Counted from the first letter of the stretch, positions 1 through 9,107 are shown. The stretch: DNA of 64,000 nucleotides from CAIOHW01 sp964432565 (GCA_964432565.1 CAYSOA010000008.1:1-64000), one strand, 5' to 3'. Numbers and translations are program-made. The notes: generated by a model from the sequence alone, not told the origin.

Positions 1-364
1 CGCTACCGCGCTTGAGAAAACGCTCGAAGCGTTCTCGGTCCCGCACCGTGAAGTAGTGAATCCACTTTTGGACGTTCTCGTTGATCTCCACCGGGATGCG
101 CAGTGGGCGCTTTTTTGAGGCTGCCGGCCTCTCTCCAGCGACTGGCTCGGATGACGTCACCGCGAGTATTTCCTCTTCGAGCGGGGTGGTCGTTTCGAGG
201 ATGACCTTCTCCAGCTCCTGGATCTCCACCTGGGGTGCGACAGTTACATCCGGAAAGGTCGCCTTCGGCGGCACAGCTCGGCGAGGAGCAGCGCAGTGAC
301 AGAGTGTCAGGATGGTGACGATCGAAACGAAAAGTTTTTTTCTCTGTGTATAAGAGGCGCTCAT
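1..364 (-). CDS. Partial MltD-like lytic transglycosylase, N-terminal part
   Basis: The frame starts with ATG at 362-364 and stays open to the window edge, so about 121 N-terminal residues are visible. A hydrophobic stretch at residues 11-24 ends in a Cys pair (TLCHC), which suggests a signal peptide or an atypical lipoprotein signal. A low-complexity Pro/Glu linker follows, then a segment (IPVEINENVQKWIHYF, about residues 91-106) and FTVRDRERFERFLKRGS. That lead-in is typical of membrane-bound lytic murein transglycosylases of the MltD/LysM type just before the SLT domain; the catalytic domain itself lies outside the window. Expected role is cleavage of peptidoglycan glycan strands in the periplasm. 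The competing frame on this strand has no such pattern and is rejected. A promoter (373-401) sits directly before the start. The family call rests on a short segment. Confidence 0.6.
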   Translation of the reverse strand, partial: MSASYTQRKKLFVSIVTILTLCHCAAPRRAVPPKATFPDVTVAPQVEIQELEKVILETTTPLEEEILAVTSSEPVAGERPAASKKRPLRIPVEINENVQKWIHYFTVRDRERFERFLKRGS

Positions 365-372
365 GCTTCAAG

Positions 373-401
373 AGTCTAACCAACCGCTTCGTGAATATCA
401 A
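373..401 (-). promoter_or_regulatory. Promoter directly before the transglycosylase start
   Basis: On the minus strand TTGATA (396-401) is followed by a 17-base spacer and TAGACT (373-378), with only 8 bases before the ATG. No Shine-Dalgarno sequence fits in that space, so the transcript is predicted to be leaderless or nearly so. Confidence 0.6.
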
Positions 402-422
402 AAGTCGTCCCGAAAAATCAGG

Positions 423-1259
423 TCAGTCGGAGGCCAACGCGCGTTCTTCGAGCAGTATCAATCGACGTCGCAGTTCCTCGGGGTCTCGGACTCCCTGCAG
501 AGAGATCGGCTCGACGTGAAGTTCCCTTCCGGGCGCTTCGTCGATCAGGTGATCAGCGTAGTGCGTGTGGAAGGGGCGGCCGCACATCTGCACGGCCCGG
601 CCCACGGGCCAGCGCTGAAAATGGACTCCCTTGCTGGAGCTTGCTCCGAATTCAATGAAGTGCGCTCGGGCCGAGGCCTCGTGGATGATCGAAAACGCTG
701 GGAAGCTTTCGTCCATGCAGTTTCGAGGAGCGATCGACGAGCCGTCCTGCAAAATCCAGAAATATCGGAGTTCCCAGAGTGCCCGGTCGACGTCCTGACC
801 AAACTCAGGAAGCTCGCGGTGCTCGGCACGAATCGGAAACGACGGGGGCTCGGGGATCGATGCCTTCATCAGGGATAGCCGCGAGAGAGCCACTGCATAG
901 GCAAGCCGGACGAGATCACAGCGCTGCTGTTGGGAACGCGATCGTAGTGCGCTGATCCAGATCTGCATCTCCTTCGTGCTCCAACCCTGGGTCTTGGGCT
1001 TATCGATAACGGCGAGGCCCGTCTCCCGTTCGAACTGCTCGGTCGCGACTTGGGACAAACGACGCATGCGCTCATCGACGACTGCCGTCAGCCGATCGGG
1101 ATCGGATTTCGAAATTCCCGTCTGTTCAAGTACCTCGACCGCACGAAGAAGCTGTCGCGGACTGGCGTTCTGTGGCCCGGCCCACGCGAGCTGCAACGGA
1201 AGGAGGAGCACTGCAATGCCGAGAAATTGAAGCACGAGGTCACGTGCAGCAAGGGGCAT
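423..1259 (-). CDS. Exported hypothetical protein
   Basis: I do not recognise the family. ATG at 1259 is chosen because it opens directly on a signal peptide (residues 1-27, hydrophobic core VLQFLGIAVLLLPLQLAWA, cleavage near AWA-GP). The frame could be extended by 54 residues upstream, but that part is low-quality and Cys/Pro-rich. The mature part, about 250 residues, is charged and mostly helical-looking, with a Cys-containing segment (MCGRPFHTHYADHLID) near the C-terminus whose His residues could bind metal. It is probably periplasmic. It lies divergently from ppsA and downstream of nothing obviously related, so its role stays open. Confidence 0.6.
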   Translation of the reverse strand: MPLAARDLVLQFLGIAVLLLPLQLAWAGPQNASPRQLLRAVEVLEQTGISKSDPDRLTAVVDERMRRLSQVATEQFERETGLAVIDKPKTQGWSTKEMQIWISALRSRSQQQRCDLVRLAYAVALSRLSLMKASIPEPPSFPIRAEHRELPEFGQDVDRALWELRYFWILQDGSSIAPRNCMDESFPAFSIIHEASARAHFIEFGASSSKGVHFQRWPVGRAVQMCGRPFHTHYADHLIDEAPGRELHVEPISLQGVRDPEELRRRLILLEERALASD

Positions 1260-1404
1260 GCCGGGGCAGGGGGGACAAGTGATGAGCTGAGGAGGTCTCG
1301 GCGTGTGTGAGTCCAACAGTTGTCCAGAGTTTCGACAGTGTGTTGTTACCCTGCAGAGCTGTCCTGGCTCTGCCACGGCAGGAGCCGTGCAAGAAGGCCT
1401 CCTT

Positions 1405-1410
1405 AAGGAG
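1405..1410 (+). promoter_or_regulatory. Ribosome binding site of ppsA inside a palindrome
   Basis: AAGGAG lies 9 bases before the ATG at 1420 and decides that start over the upstream in-frame codon at 1303. It forms the right half of a perfect 12-base palindrome, CTCCTTAAGGAG (1399-1410). A GC-rich imperfect hairpin (1366-1386) lies just upstream. Confidence 0.6.
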
Positions 1411-1419
1411 ATCCGCAAC

Positions 1420-3792
1420 ATGCTGATTGTCGATCTGAGAGACTCCCGGGCTCAAAGGACGGAGACCGTGGGTGGAAAGAACGCGTCATTGGCGCGAATG
1501 AAGCAGGCGCTGGAGCCGCGTGGCATCCGAATTCCCGACGGCTTTGCCACGACCGTGGGTGCCTATCAGGCCTTCATCGACCAGAACCAGCTTCAGCAGG
1601 AGATCGACGACGCCCTGTTTCGGTATCGGCGGGATGCCGAGTCACTTCAGTCGGTGGGACGGCGAATTCGCCGGCGCATGCGGGCCGCGGCCTTTCCTCA
1701 ATCCCTCGAGGACGGCTTGCTCGAGGCGTTTGAAAAGTTGAAGGCTCAATCCGCTCGTTCGAGTTTCAGTGTTGCCGTTCGAAGCAGTGCAACCGCCGAA
1801 GACCTTGCCGAGGCCAGCTTCGCGGGGCAGCTCGAGTCCTTTTTGAATGTCTCGACTCCGGCTCGCCTCTTGGAGTGCTGCCAGCGCTGCTTTGCGTCGC
1901 TGTTCACCGATCGCGCCATTGCTTACCGACGCGAACAGGGGCTGCTGGATCATCCCATTTCGGTATCCGTCGGAGTTCAGGAAATGGTGCGCTCGGATCA
2001 GGGGAGTGCCGGCGTGATGTTCACGCTGGATACCGAAACCGGATTTCCGGGCGTGGTACTGATCAATAGCGCCTGGGGTCTCGGAGAGTCGGTCGTTCAG
2101 GGGAGTGTCGGTCCGGATGAGTTCCTGGTTTTCAAACCGCATATCGGAAATCCCCGTCTGGATCCGATCCTGCGCCGGACGTTGGGAGGCAAGGAATCCA
2201 GGGTGGTCTATCGTGGCATCGATCGCACGGTGACGCTGGCGACTTCACAGGACGAGCGCTCCGCCTGGTCACTCTCGGACGAGGATGCGCGAACGCTGGC
2301 GGCCTGGGCGGTCGAGGTCGAAAAATTTTATGGTCGCCCCATGGATCTGGAGTGGGCTCGAGACGGTGAGCAGAACTCGTTGTATCTCGTTCAGGCACGA
2401 CCGGAGACGGTTCATGCGGGCAGGGAGTCTCTTCCCTTTCGTCGTTACCGTCTCGAAGAGCGCTCGACGGTCCTGGTGCAGGGCACGGCCGTGGGTGACG
2501 GCATCGCCAGCGGCACCGTTCGACTGCTTCGCGGTCCCGAGGAGCTGGATCGGGTCGAGCCCGGAGATGTGCTGGTCGCTCCTCGCACCGATCCCGACTG
2601 GGTCCCCGCAATGAAACGCGCTTCGGCGGTCGTCACCGAGTTGGGCGGACGCACTTCGCACGCGGCCATCGTTTCGAGGGAACTCGGGGTTCCGGCGGTG
2701 GTAGGTGCGACGGGTGCCCTGTCGCGACTTCGTGAGGGCAGCGCGGTCACGGTATGCTGCGCCGGCGAGGAAAGTGGGAGCATCTTTGAAGGTCGACTCC
2801 GGTTCTCGGAGCAAGTGCTGTCGCTCGAAGGCCTGCCCGAGGCGCCGGTTCCGATCCTGATCAATGCGGCCAGTCCCGAGGGCGCCCTGCGTTGGTGGCG
2901 GCTTCCGAGTGATGGGATCGGTCTGGCTCGTCTGGAGTTCCTGATTACGACGGCGGTTCGCGCACATCCCATGGCTCTGCTCTATCCCGAGCGAGTGCAG
3001 GACGAGCAGGAACGTCTGGCTCTGCAGGAGTTGACGGTGGGGTTTCCGAGCATGACGTCCTATTTCGTCGATCGACTGGGACGAGGGATGGCCCTTCTGG
3101 CAGCCTCGCAGTTTCCCAAGCCGGTCGTCATTCGCTTCAGTGATTTCAAGACCCACGAATACGCCGGCCTTCTGGGAGGACGGGGGTTTGAACCCCACGA
3201 AGAGAACCCCATGATCGGCTTTCGAGGGGCGGCCCGTTATGTTGACGGGCGCTACCGAGAGGGGTTTGCACTCGAGTGCCGCGCCCTGGCTCGGGCCCGT
3301 TCGCTGCACGGCATGCAAAACATCATCCCTATGGTGCCCTTTTGTCGGACGATCGAGGAGGTCGACGCCGTGCTCGAGCTCTTGAAGGAAAACGGACTGG
3401 AGCGAGGGCGGGAGGGGCTGAAGGTTTACGCCATGGCCGAAGTGCCATCAAACGCCCTGTTGGCTTCAGAGTTTGCCTCGCGGTTTGACGGACTCTCGAT
3501 CGGGAGCAATGATCTGACGCAGTTGATTCTGGGAGTCGACCGTGACTCCGAGATTCTGGCTCCCGTCTTTGACGAGCGTGACCCTGCGGTGAAGCGGGCC
3601 ATTTCGATGATCCTGTCTGGCGCCCACGAGGTCGGTGTTCCGGTTGGAATCTGCGGCCAGGCGCCCAGCGACCACCCCGAGTTCTGTCGCTTTCTGGTGG
3701 ACGAAGGCATCGATTCGATTTCGGTAAACCCGGATCGGTATCTCGATGTTCGAAACGGTTTTGCCGATCAGCGGGTCAAAAAGTCAGCCTGA
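1420..3792 (+). CDS. ppsA: Phosphoenolpyruvate synthase (pyruvate, water dikinase)
   Basis: Converts pyruvate, ATP and water to PEP, AMP and phosphate, the first step of gluconeogenesis from pyruvate. The 790-residue length matches the usual size (about 790). Domains follow the classical order: an N-terminal ATP-grasp pyruvate/ATP-binding domain (residues 1 to about 340, starting GGKNASLARM, with VRSSATAEDLAEASFAGQ), a swivelling phosphohistidine domain with GGRTSHAAIVSRELGVPAVVG (catalytic His414), and a C-terminal PEP-binding barrel ending in GICGQAPSDHP (catalytic Cys745). All key residues are present. ATG at 1420 has a good ribosome binding site. The gene is apparently monocistronic or leads into the hydrolase at 3822. 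A second, rearranged dikinase-like gene lies at 34010. Confidence 0.95.
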   Translation: MLIVDLRDSRAQRTETVGGKNASLARMKQALEPRGIRIPDGFATTVGAYQAFIDQNQLQQEIDDALFRYRRDAESLQSVGRRIRRRMRAAAFPQSLEDGLLEAFEKLKAQSARSSFSVAVRSSATAEDLAEASFAGQLESFLNVSTPARLLECCQRCFASLFTDRAIAYRREQGLLDHPISVSVGVQEMVRSDQGSAGVMFTLDTETGFPGVVLINSAWGLGESVVQGSVGPDEFLVFKPHIGNPRLDPILRRTLGGKESRVVYRGIDRTVTLATSQDERSAWSLSDEDARTLAAWAVEVEKFYGRPMDLEWARDGEQNSLYLVQARPETVHAGRESLPFRRYRLEERSTVLVQGTAVGDGIASGTVRLLRGPEELDRVEPGDVLVAPRTDPDWVPAMKRASAVVTELGGRTSHAAIVSRELGVPAVVGATGALSRLREGSAVTVCCAGEESGSIFEGRLRFSEQVLSLEGLPEAPVPILINAASPEGALRWWRLPSDGIGLARLEFLITTAVRAHPMALLYPERVQDEQERLALQELTVGFPSMTSYFVDRLGRGMALLAASQFPKPVVIRFSDFKTHEYAGLLGGRGFEPHEENPMIGFRGAARYVDGRYREGFALECRALARARSLHGMQNIIPMVPFCRTIEEVDAVLELLKENGLERGREGLKVYAMAEVPSNALLASEFASRFDGLSIGSNDLTQLILGVDRDSEILAPVFDERDPAVKRAISMILSGAHEVGVPVGICGQAPSDHPEFCRFLVDEGIDSISVNPDRYLDVRNGFADQRVKKSA

Positions 3793-3821
3793 TTCTGATC
3801 CTCTGAGGTACGCTCTCGGGC

Positions 3822-4571
3822 ATGGCGGGTGAGCGATGGATTTTCTTGAGGGGGCTGGCGCGCAGGAAGGAACATTGGGGAGGACTGATTGAGCAGTTCC
3901 AGGCTCGAGCACCCCGAGATGAGGTCGAAATGATCGATCTCTGTGGGAACGGAACCGAGCGCGAACGACCGGTTCCCGACTCACTCTCTGGATTCACCGA
4001 TGATCTGCGCGCTCGGAGCCAGCTCGTACGCAAGGGACCGGTTCGAATCGTGGCCATCTCGTTTGGGGGAATGGTTGCAGCCGACTGGGCGAGTCGTCAC
4101 CCTCAGGAAGTGCACTCCCTGACGCTCATCAATTCCAGCGATCGCGCACGATCGGCATTCTGGGAGCGACTGAGTCCTGCCTTTTATCCTGAGCTGCTCT
4201 GGATCCTTCTGGCTCGTCCCAAGGCACTCGATCGTGAACGTGCGATTCTCCGGCGGGTTTCGAATCTTCCCGAGGAGCGGCGCGAGATTTACGCCCGGGC
4301 CTTCGCAAATCTCACGCCTCCGACGCCATCCAGTGTTTTTGCACAGGTTCGAGCAGCCCTGCAGTTCAGGCCGACTCAAGACCGCCCCGCCATTCCGGTT
4401 CAGATGCTGAACAGTCTGGGGGATCGGCTGGTGAGTCCGATCTGCTCGGAGCGATGGGCACAGGCGTGGGGGGCTGAGCTGAGAACGCATCCCTGGGCAG
4501 GGCATGATCTGCCTCTCGACGACCCGGACTGGGTGATTGAGCAGATTCTGAAGTCATCCGATTTGGGTTGA
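3822..4571 (+). CDS. Alpha/beta-hydrolase fold protein
   Basis: A 249-residue cytoplasmic alpha/beta hydrolase without a signal peptide. The nucleophile elbow is AISFGGM (Ser80), the acid is probably Asp201 (NSLGDRLVSP), and the base is His228 (WAGHDLP); spacing and order fit a Ser-Asp-His triad. The closest recognisable types are BioH-like carboxylesterases and related small esterases, but the substrate cannot be told. It starts 29 bases after ppsA, with a TACGCT hexamer 7 bases before the ATG and no clear ribosome binding site. tRNA-His lies immediately downstream on the opposite strand. Confidence 0.75.
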   Translation: MAGERWIFLRGLARRKEHWGGLIEQFQARAPRDEVEMIDLCGNGTERERPVPDSLSGFTDDLRARSQLVRKGPVRIVAISFGGMVAADWASRHPQEVHSLTLINSSDRARSAFWERLSPAFYPELLWILLARPKALDRERAILRRVSNLPEERREIYARAFANLTPPTPSSVFAQVRAALQFRPTQDRPAIPVQMLNSLGDRLVSPICSERWAQAWGAELRTHPWAGHDLPLDDPDWVIEQILKSSDLG

Positions 4572-4583
4572 TGGGAAGAAGAG

Positions 4584-4661
<78 letters not shown>

Positions 4662-4736
4662 ACAGGAACAACGAGGCCTGTGTATTCCACGACTTCAGGC
4701 TTTTCGCAAGCATGGCCTCGCGGTACATCTAGACTC

Positions 4737-5381
4737 ATGATGCGAAATCTTCTTCTGGCTCTTTATGCCATCGGAGCGGTGGTTCACAGCCCCTTGGCCC
4801 ACGCCGGAGTCTTCACGACCATCCAGTACCTCGAGCCCGGCCAGTATAGCCTGGGGCTCGAGCCCGAGTTCGTGCTGAGCAACGGCGCGGGACTGGGAGC
4901 CAATGTGCGTCTGTCGACCGGCTGGAACGAGCTCTCGAATGCGGCCGTTTTCGTGGGAACCGGTGGTGGGCCCAGACGGTTTCGAATCGGAGCCGTCACC
5001 ACCTATGATTTCTTTCCGGATGTGGATGGCCAGCCCGGAATCGGCCTCGGACTTCAGGGAATGTGGAGCCGTGTGAGTGTGCGCAGTGCGGGCACCGGTG
5101 TGACCACGGGGGGCGACACTGAAACGCAGGGGCGTTTTGATTTGTCGGCGATGCCCTATCTTCACAATCGATTCGCGAATCCCGGAGGCGATGTCGAGCC
5201 GTATCTGGCCATCCCCGTGGGCTTCTCGCTTCGGGATGGAAGGTTTCAGGCCAGCACGGCGGTGGCCATCGGGTCGTTTTTTCACATGAGCCGCCAGATT
5301 CAGTACTCGCTCGAGCTGAACGTCGGGGGCGGCAATGCCGAGACGATTCTCTCGGGCGGAATGGTGTACCTCTTCGAGTGA
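4737..5381 (+). CDS. Outer-membrane beta-barrel-like exported protein
   Basis: A 214-residue protein with a signal peptide (MMRNLLLALYAIGAVVHSP, cleavage near AHA-GV). The mature part alternates short hydrophobic and polar stretches, is rich in Gly, Ser and Asn, and ends in an aromatic beta-signal-like strand (GGMVYLFE). This is typical of small 8- to 10-strand outer-membrane barrels. Substrate or partner is unknown. Two ATGs in tandem (4737 and 4740) open on the signal peptide; the 19-residue upstream extension has no signal-like character. No ribosome binding site is visible. Its stop lies 7 bases before the next gene's start, so the two may be co-transcribed. Confidence 0.65.
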   Translation: MMRNLLLALYAIGAVVHSPLAHAGVFTTIQYLEPGQYSLGLEPEFVLSNGAGLGANVRLSTGWNELSNAAVFVGTGGGPRRFRIGAVTTYDFFPDVDGQPGIGLGLQGMWSRVSVRSAGTGVTTGGDTETQGRFDLSAMPYLHNRFANPGGDVEPYLAIPVGFSLRDGRFQASTAVAIGSFFHMSRQIQYSLELNVGGGNAETILSGGMVYLFE

Positions 5382-5388
5382 CCCGATC

Positions 5389-6195
5389 ATGACTCGATCC
5401 TTGAGGGCATGGAAGGACGTCGGCGACGAGGAGCTTCGTGGAGTCCGTGGCATCTGTCTCGATATTGATGAGACCCTTTCGACCCGCGGCAAACTGACCG
5501 GGGGAGCCTATGAGGCTCTTTGGTCACTTCGTGCTGCCGGTTATGCCATTGTGCCGATCACGGGAAGACCTGCAGGCTGGTGCGATCTGATTGCCCGATT
5601 CTGGCCTGTCGACGCTGTAGTTGGAGAGAACGGAGCGTTCTCGTTCTTCATGCGGGACGGGCGGCGTCAGCGACTGAACTCCCCCACTGCGCCGGAGGAA
5701 CCCAGGGTTCGAATTCAGCAGCTGGAAGAGGCGATCCTCCGGGAGTTTCCCGAGGCGAGCTGGGCCTCAGACCAGCGTTACCGGGAGTATGATCTGGCCG
5801 TTGATTTCTGCGAGGATGTGCCCGAGTGGCCTCGCTCCGAGGTGGATCGGCTGGTCGCCCTCTGCGAAGCGCAGGGGGCGCACGCCAAGATCAGCAGCAT
5901 TCACGTGAACGCCTGGTTTGGCGATTACGACAAGTTTTCAGGATTCACCCATCTTCTCGAGTCCGTCGGGGAGCCCTTGCGACTGCCATCCCTCGAGGAC
6001 TGGCTCTTTATCGGGGATTCTCCCAATGATGAACCCCTGTTTGCGCGATTTCGTCACTCGGTGGGGGTGGCCAACCTCCGTCAGTTTGCAGATCGTCTGC
6101 AGTACCCCCCCCGGTACCTGACCGAGGGCGAAAGTGGCTTTGGTTTCGAGGAGATGGCCCATCGCATGGTGAGCTTGGCTGATCGCCGGGCCTGA
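5389..6195 (+). CDS. HAD-superfamily phosphatase (type IIB-like)
   Basis: A 268-residue cytoplasmic hydrolase. Motif I is CLDIDETLST (nucleophile Asp25 and acid/base Asp27), motif II is PITGRP, and the metal-binding motif is GDSPNDEPLF (Asp210, Asp214). An inserted cap between motifs II and III and the C-terminal placement of GDSPND fit the Cof/sucrose-phosphatase-like type II group, which dephosphorylates sugar phosphates or related metabolites. The exact substrate cannot be read. ATG at 5389 places motif I at the usual distance from the N-terminus. Gly at the position between the Asp residues and Thr is replaced by Glu (DIDET), a tolerated variation. Confidence 0.8.
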   Translation: MTRSLRAWKDVGDEELRGVRGICLDIDETLSTRGKLTGGAYEALWSLRAAGYAIVPITGRPAGWCDLIARFWPVDAVVGENGAFSFFMRDGRRQRLNSPTAPEEPRVRIQQLEEAILREFPEASWASDQRYREYDLAVDFCEDVPEWPRSEVDRLVALCEAQGAHAKISSIHVNAWFGDYDKFSGFTHLLESVGEPLRLPSLEDWLFIGDSPNDEPLFARFRHSVGVANLRQFADRLQYPPRYLTEGESGFGFEEMAHRMVSLADRRA

Positions 6196-6203
6196 GGTAG
6201 GGT
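6175..6203 (+). promoter_or_regulatory. Promoter directly before the first 5'-nucleotidase
   Basis: TTGGCT (6175-6180), 17-base spacer, TAGGGT (6198-6203), then 7 bases to ATG 6211. It overlaps the end of the preceding gene. This favours ATG 6211 with a leaderless transcript over the GTG at 6202. Confidence 0.55.
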
Positions 6204-6210
6204 GCGCCGC

Positions 6211-8103
6211 ATGCTTTTTTGCTCGCGTCGTCTTGGCTCGGTGCTTTGTGCCTTTGCTCTGCTTCCGGCTTGCTGGTCGAACTCTTCGGCCCGGGTCAAT
6301 CCGCCCCGCTCAGTGGGCCGTCAGGGCGTCTACCAGAAAAGCGAGCTTCCTTCGCTTGCAAAGACGGGAACGGTTCAACTGACCCTGCTTGCAACGAATG
6401 ATATCCACGGTGGCGTCGAGCCTTCGAGGTACCGAACGACCGGTGAGCCCATTGGTGGAATGGCCTTCTGGGGCGGCGTGATTCGCTCGACCCGCCAGGC
6501 CATCGAAAAGCAGGGCGGGCGCGTTCTGGTTCTGGATGCCGGCGATCAATTTCAGGGAACCCTCATCAGCAATACCAACGAGGGGGATCTGGTTTTCTCG
6601 GCCATGGATGAGGTCGGTTATGATGCGGTTGTTCCCGGAAACCATGACTACGACTTCGGCCCCCGAGGTTGGCTTAAGGACCGTCCGACGACGCCTCAGG
6701 AGGACGGGCGCGAGGTCATCAAGGAACTTGCCGCGAAGGTCCGGTTTCCGCTGCTCTCGGCAAACACCTATTTGAAGAACTCCCTTCAGGATCGCCGCAC
6801 TGGAAAAAAGGTAGAAGTGGCAAGTCACTCGTGCACGCCTCCGTCGAGAGTGAGCCTGGACTGGTCGAAGGCCAGACGCCCGAGCTTTTTGAAACCGTAT
6901 CTGATTCGAGACTTCGGAGGCCTCAAAGTTGCGGTCATCGGCATGGATCACCCGTCGACCGCCACGATGACGACGACCGTCAACGTGAGCGACCTTTGTT
7001 TCCGTGATCCGGTCGACACCTACCGCGAAGTGCGCGATGCCATCGGGGATCAGGCCGATCTTTTCGTGCTTGTGATTCACAGTGCCAACTCTCCGGGCAA
7101 GCCCGAGCTGACCCGCTTCGTCGAGACGATCCGGTCGGATCATGCTCCGAGGTTGGATGCCGTGATCGCTGGTCACACCCACATGATTCAGAAGGAAGTC
7201 GTCAAAGGCGTCCCGATCATCCAGTCGGGGTCGGGAGGCGAGCGGTTCGGCCGAATTGACTTCCAGATCGACCTTGCAAAAAAGCGTCTGCTTGCCGATC
7301 AGACCCGCGTGTACTCGGGCGTTGCACTGCTTCATGAGCGCTGTGCAGAGGGTGCCCAGGACTTTTGCGCCGCGGAGACTTCGGGAATCGGGGTTTCCTA
7401 CGACGGGCTTCAGGTACGGTCCAGCGGCCGAGTTCAGGACCTGATTCGGGATGCGCGCAGTCAGATTCGTCGGATGGCCGAGCAAAAGCTCTTCACCGCG
7501 CGTGAAGAGTTGAAGCGCGATCGAATTCGTGAGAGCGCGATTTCCAATCTTTTGACCGACACCCTGAGGCAGGCATCAGGGGCCGATCTGGCCTTCATGA
7601 ATACGGGTGGAATTCGTGCGAGTGTGCCGGCAGGCGAAGTGACCTATGAACAGCTCTTCGAGGTTCTGCCGTTCGGAAATCGGGGGGTTCTTGCCGGACC
7701 GATGCGAACGGCCCAGGTGATCCGGCTTCTCGAACGTTCGATTCGAACTTGCGGCGAATACGGTGCTCTCATGCAGAGCGGCCTTCGTGTTCGCTTTCAG
7801 AGAGATTGCCGAAACGGAAGCTCGGATCCGGGCGCAAGTCTTCTGAGTGTTGAAACGGTTGATGGCCAAAAGCTCTACGACTCGCGTTCAGGTGGGATCG
7901 TTCTCGATCGTGAGTTCGAGGTGGCGACGCTCGACTTCCTGCTGGACGGCGGCTCGGGCTACGATGGCTTCAAGGGGACTCCGCTGATTCGCGATCTGGG
8001 CATTGCGCGCGAGGCGCTTGTTCAGGAGTTTCTTTCAAAGGGGGGGCGCACTGAAGTGGGCGCTCAAACCGATCGTCGCTGGTACCAGGTCTACAAGCCC
8101 TGA
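6211..8103 (+). CDS. Lipoprotein 5'-nucleotidase / metallophosphatase (copy 1)
   Basis: A 630-residue secreted 5'-nucleotidase/2',3'-cyclic phosphodiesterase-type enzyme that releases phosphate from extracellular nucleotides. A lipobox (LLPAC, Cys21) predicts a lipid-anchored periplasmic or surface protein. The N-terminal calcineurin-like domain carries all metal motifs: ATNDIHGGVEPSRY, LDAGDQFQGT, GNHDYDFGP and GHTHMIQ. The C-terminal 5'-nucleotidase domain follows, with FMNTGGIRA (NxGGIR substrate motif) and a final GGSGYDGF (aromatic nucleotide clamp). ATG 6211 is chosen over GTG 6202 because of promoter position. A paralogue with the same architecture lies at 11429-13354 on the other strand. 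Its 3' end overlaps the convergent pseudouridine synthase by 13 bases. Confidence 0.9.
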   Translation: MLFCSRRLGSVLCAFALLPACWSNSSARVNPPRSVGRQGVYQKSELPSLAKTGTVQLTLLATNDIHGGVEPSRYRTTGEPIGGMAFWGGVIRSTRQAIEKQGGRVLVLDAGDQFQGTLISNTNEGDLVFSAMDEVGYDAVVPGNHDYDFGPRGWLKDRPTTPQEDGREVIKELAAKVRFPLLSANTYLKNSLQDRRTGKKVEVASHSCTPPSRVSLDWSKARRPSFLKPYLIRDFGGLKVAVIGMDHPSTATMTTTVNVSDLCFRDPVDTYREVRDAIGDQADLFVLVIHSANSPGKPELTRFVETIRSDHAPRLDAVIAGHTHMIQKEVVKGVPIIQSGSGGERFGRIDFQIDLAKKRLLADQTRVYSGVALLHERCAEGAQDFCAAETSGIGVSYDGLQVRSSGRVQDLIRDARSQIRRMAEQKLFTAREELKRDRIRESAISNLLTDTLRQASGADLAFMNTGGIRASVPAGEVTYEQLFEVLPFGNRGVLAGPMRTAQVIRLLERSIRTCGEYGALMQSGLRVRFQRDCRNGSSDPGASLLSVETVDGQKLYDSRSGGIVLDREFEVATLDFLLDGGSGYDGFKGTPLIRDLGIAREALVQEFLSKGGRTEVGAQTDRRWYQVYKP

Positions 8104-9107
8104 TGATCCAAAAAATCGCGCAGGTCACCGGGTAGCGGTGAACTGAATTCCAGCCATTTTCGGGTGACCGGGTGTTCGAAGCCCAAGCCGGCAGCGTGCA
8201 GTCCATGCCGCGGATGCAGCAGGCGAGCCCAGCGCTCGGGGGTCAGTAATTCGCGCTCGAAAAAGTAGAGGGCATCCTCTTCGGGCATTCCGTAAAGCTT
8301 GTCTCCGACCAGAGGGTGTCCCACATGGTCGAGATGGACCCGAATCTGGTGCTGCCGGCCCGTCTTGGGAAAGCACTCGACCAGTGCGAAATCACCGGCC
8401 GTTTCGAGTCGACGAAAATCGGTGAGCGCGTTCAGGCCTCCGAGGGCTTCCGGAACCACTGCCATCTTGAGCTCGATCCTCGATCGAGGGGCCCTGGCCA
8501 GGGGGGCGTCGACGGTGAAGCGCTCCTCCGGAACGCCTCGAACCACCGCGAGGTAGCGCTTTTTTGTCGTTCGGGCTGCAAACTGCGCCGTGAGTCCAGC
8601 GCAGATCTCCTTGTTCTTGGCGAGCACGAGGATTCCGCTGGTTTCCTTGTCGATTCGATGAGCGAGAAAATACTCCCGCTCTGCCTTCAGGGGATCTTGA
8701 AATCCCTGGGTCTTGAGGTGCACCAGCAGGGTGTTGAAGTAGTAGCGACCGGCCGGATGCACCGGCAGATTCGGCGGCTTGTCGATGACGAACAGGTCGT
8801 CGTCCTCGTGGATGATGCGGTAGTTGAAGTCGACTTCGGGCTCGGGCTTTCGCTCGGTCAGGACCCGGACCTCGTCGCCCGGAAGCAGTGCCGTGCTGGG
8901 TTTGATGCGACCCACCGAAACGTGGCGCCCTTGGGTGCGCTGGATCGTGATGTCTCCGTCCTGGATGGCCCGGTGGATGGATTCGCGCGAGCGACGTCGG
9001 TAGCGCTCCTTTAGAAAATGGTCGAGGCGGATGCCCCCTTGGTTCGGGCCCACGCTGTGGGTGACCTGGTAATGCTCAGTGGTGACGTGATGGGTACTAC
9101 CGGACAT
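8091..9107 (-). CDS. RluA-family 23S rRNA/tRNA pseudouridine synthase
   Basis: Isomerises uridine to pseudouridine in structured RNA. The protein has 338 residues. An N-terminal S4-like RNA-binding domain (IRLDHFLKERY..., roughly residues 25-85) precedes the RluA catalytic domain, whose signature HRIDKETSGILVLAK contains the catalytic Asp153. Further family motifs are PPNLPVHP and KTGRQHQIRVHL. The target site cannot be fixed among RluA/C/D paralogues. ATG 9107 is chosen; the frame allows a GTG 30 bases upstream. The gene follows prkA on the same strand after 44 bases and may share its transcript. Confidence 0.92.
   Translation of the reverse strand: MSGSTHHVTTEHYQVTHSVGPNQGGIRLDHFLKERYRRRSRESIHRAIQDGDITIQRTQGRHVSVGRIKPSTALLPGDEVRVLTERKPEPEVDFNYRIIHEDDDLFVIDKPPNLPVHPAGRYYFNTLLVHLKTQGFQDPLKAEREYFLAHRIDKETSGILVLAKNKEICAGLTAQFAARTTKKRYLAVVRGVPEERFTVDAPLARAPRSRIELKMAVVPEALGGLNALTDFRRLETAGDFALVECFPKTGRQHQIRVHLDHVGHPLVGDKLYGMPEEDALYFFERELLTPERWARLLHPRHGLHAAGLGFEHPVTRKWLEFSSPLPGDLRDFLDHQGL

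Noticed and set aside
3..401. Minus-strand open frame in the first 400 bases
   Set aside because: The other minus-strand frame (ATG 364) gives a signal sequence and the transglycosylase segment; this one is Arg/Pro-rich noise.
2269..3318. Minus-strand open frame of 349 codons inside ppsA
   Set aside because: Shadow of the conserved PEP synthase gene; its composition is unlike that of a folded protein.
6310..7485. Minus-strand open frame of 391 codons inside the first 5'-nucleotidase
   Set aside because: Fully antisense to an intact, motif-complete gene.
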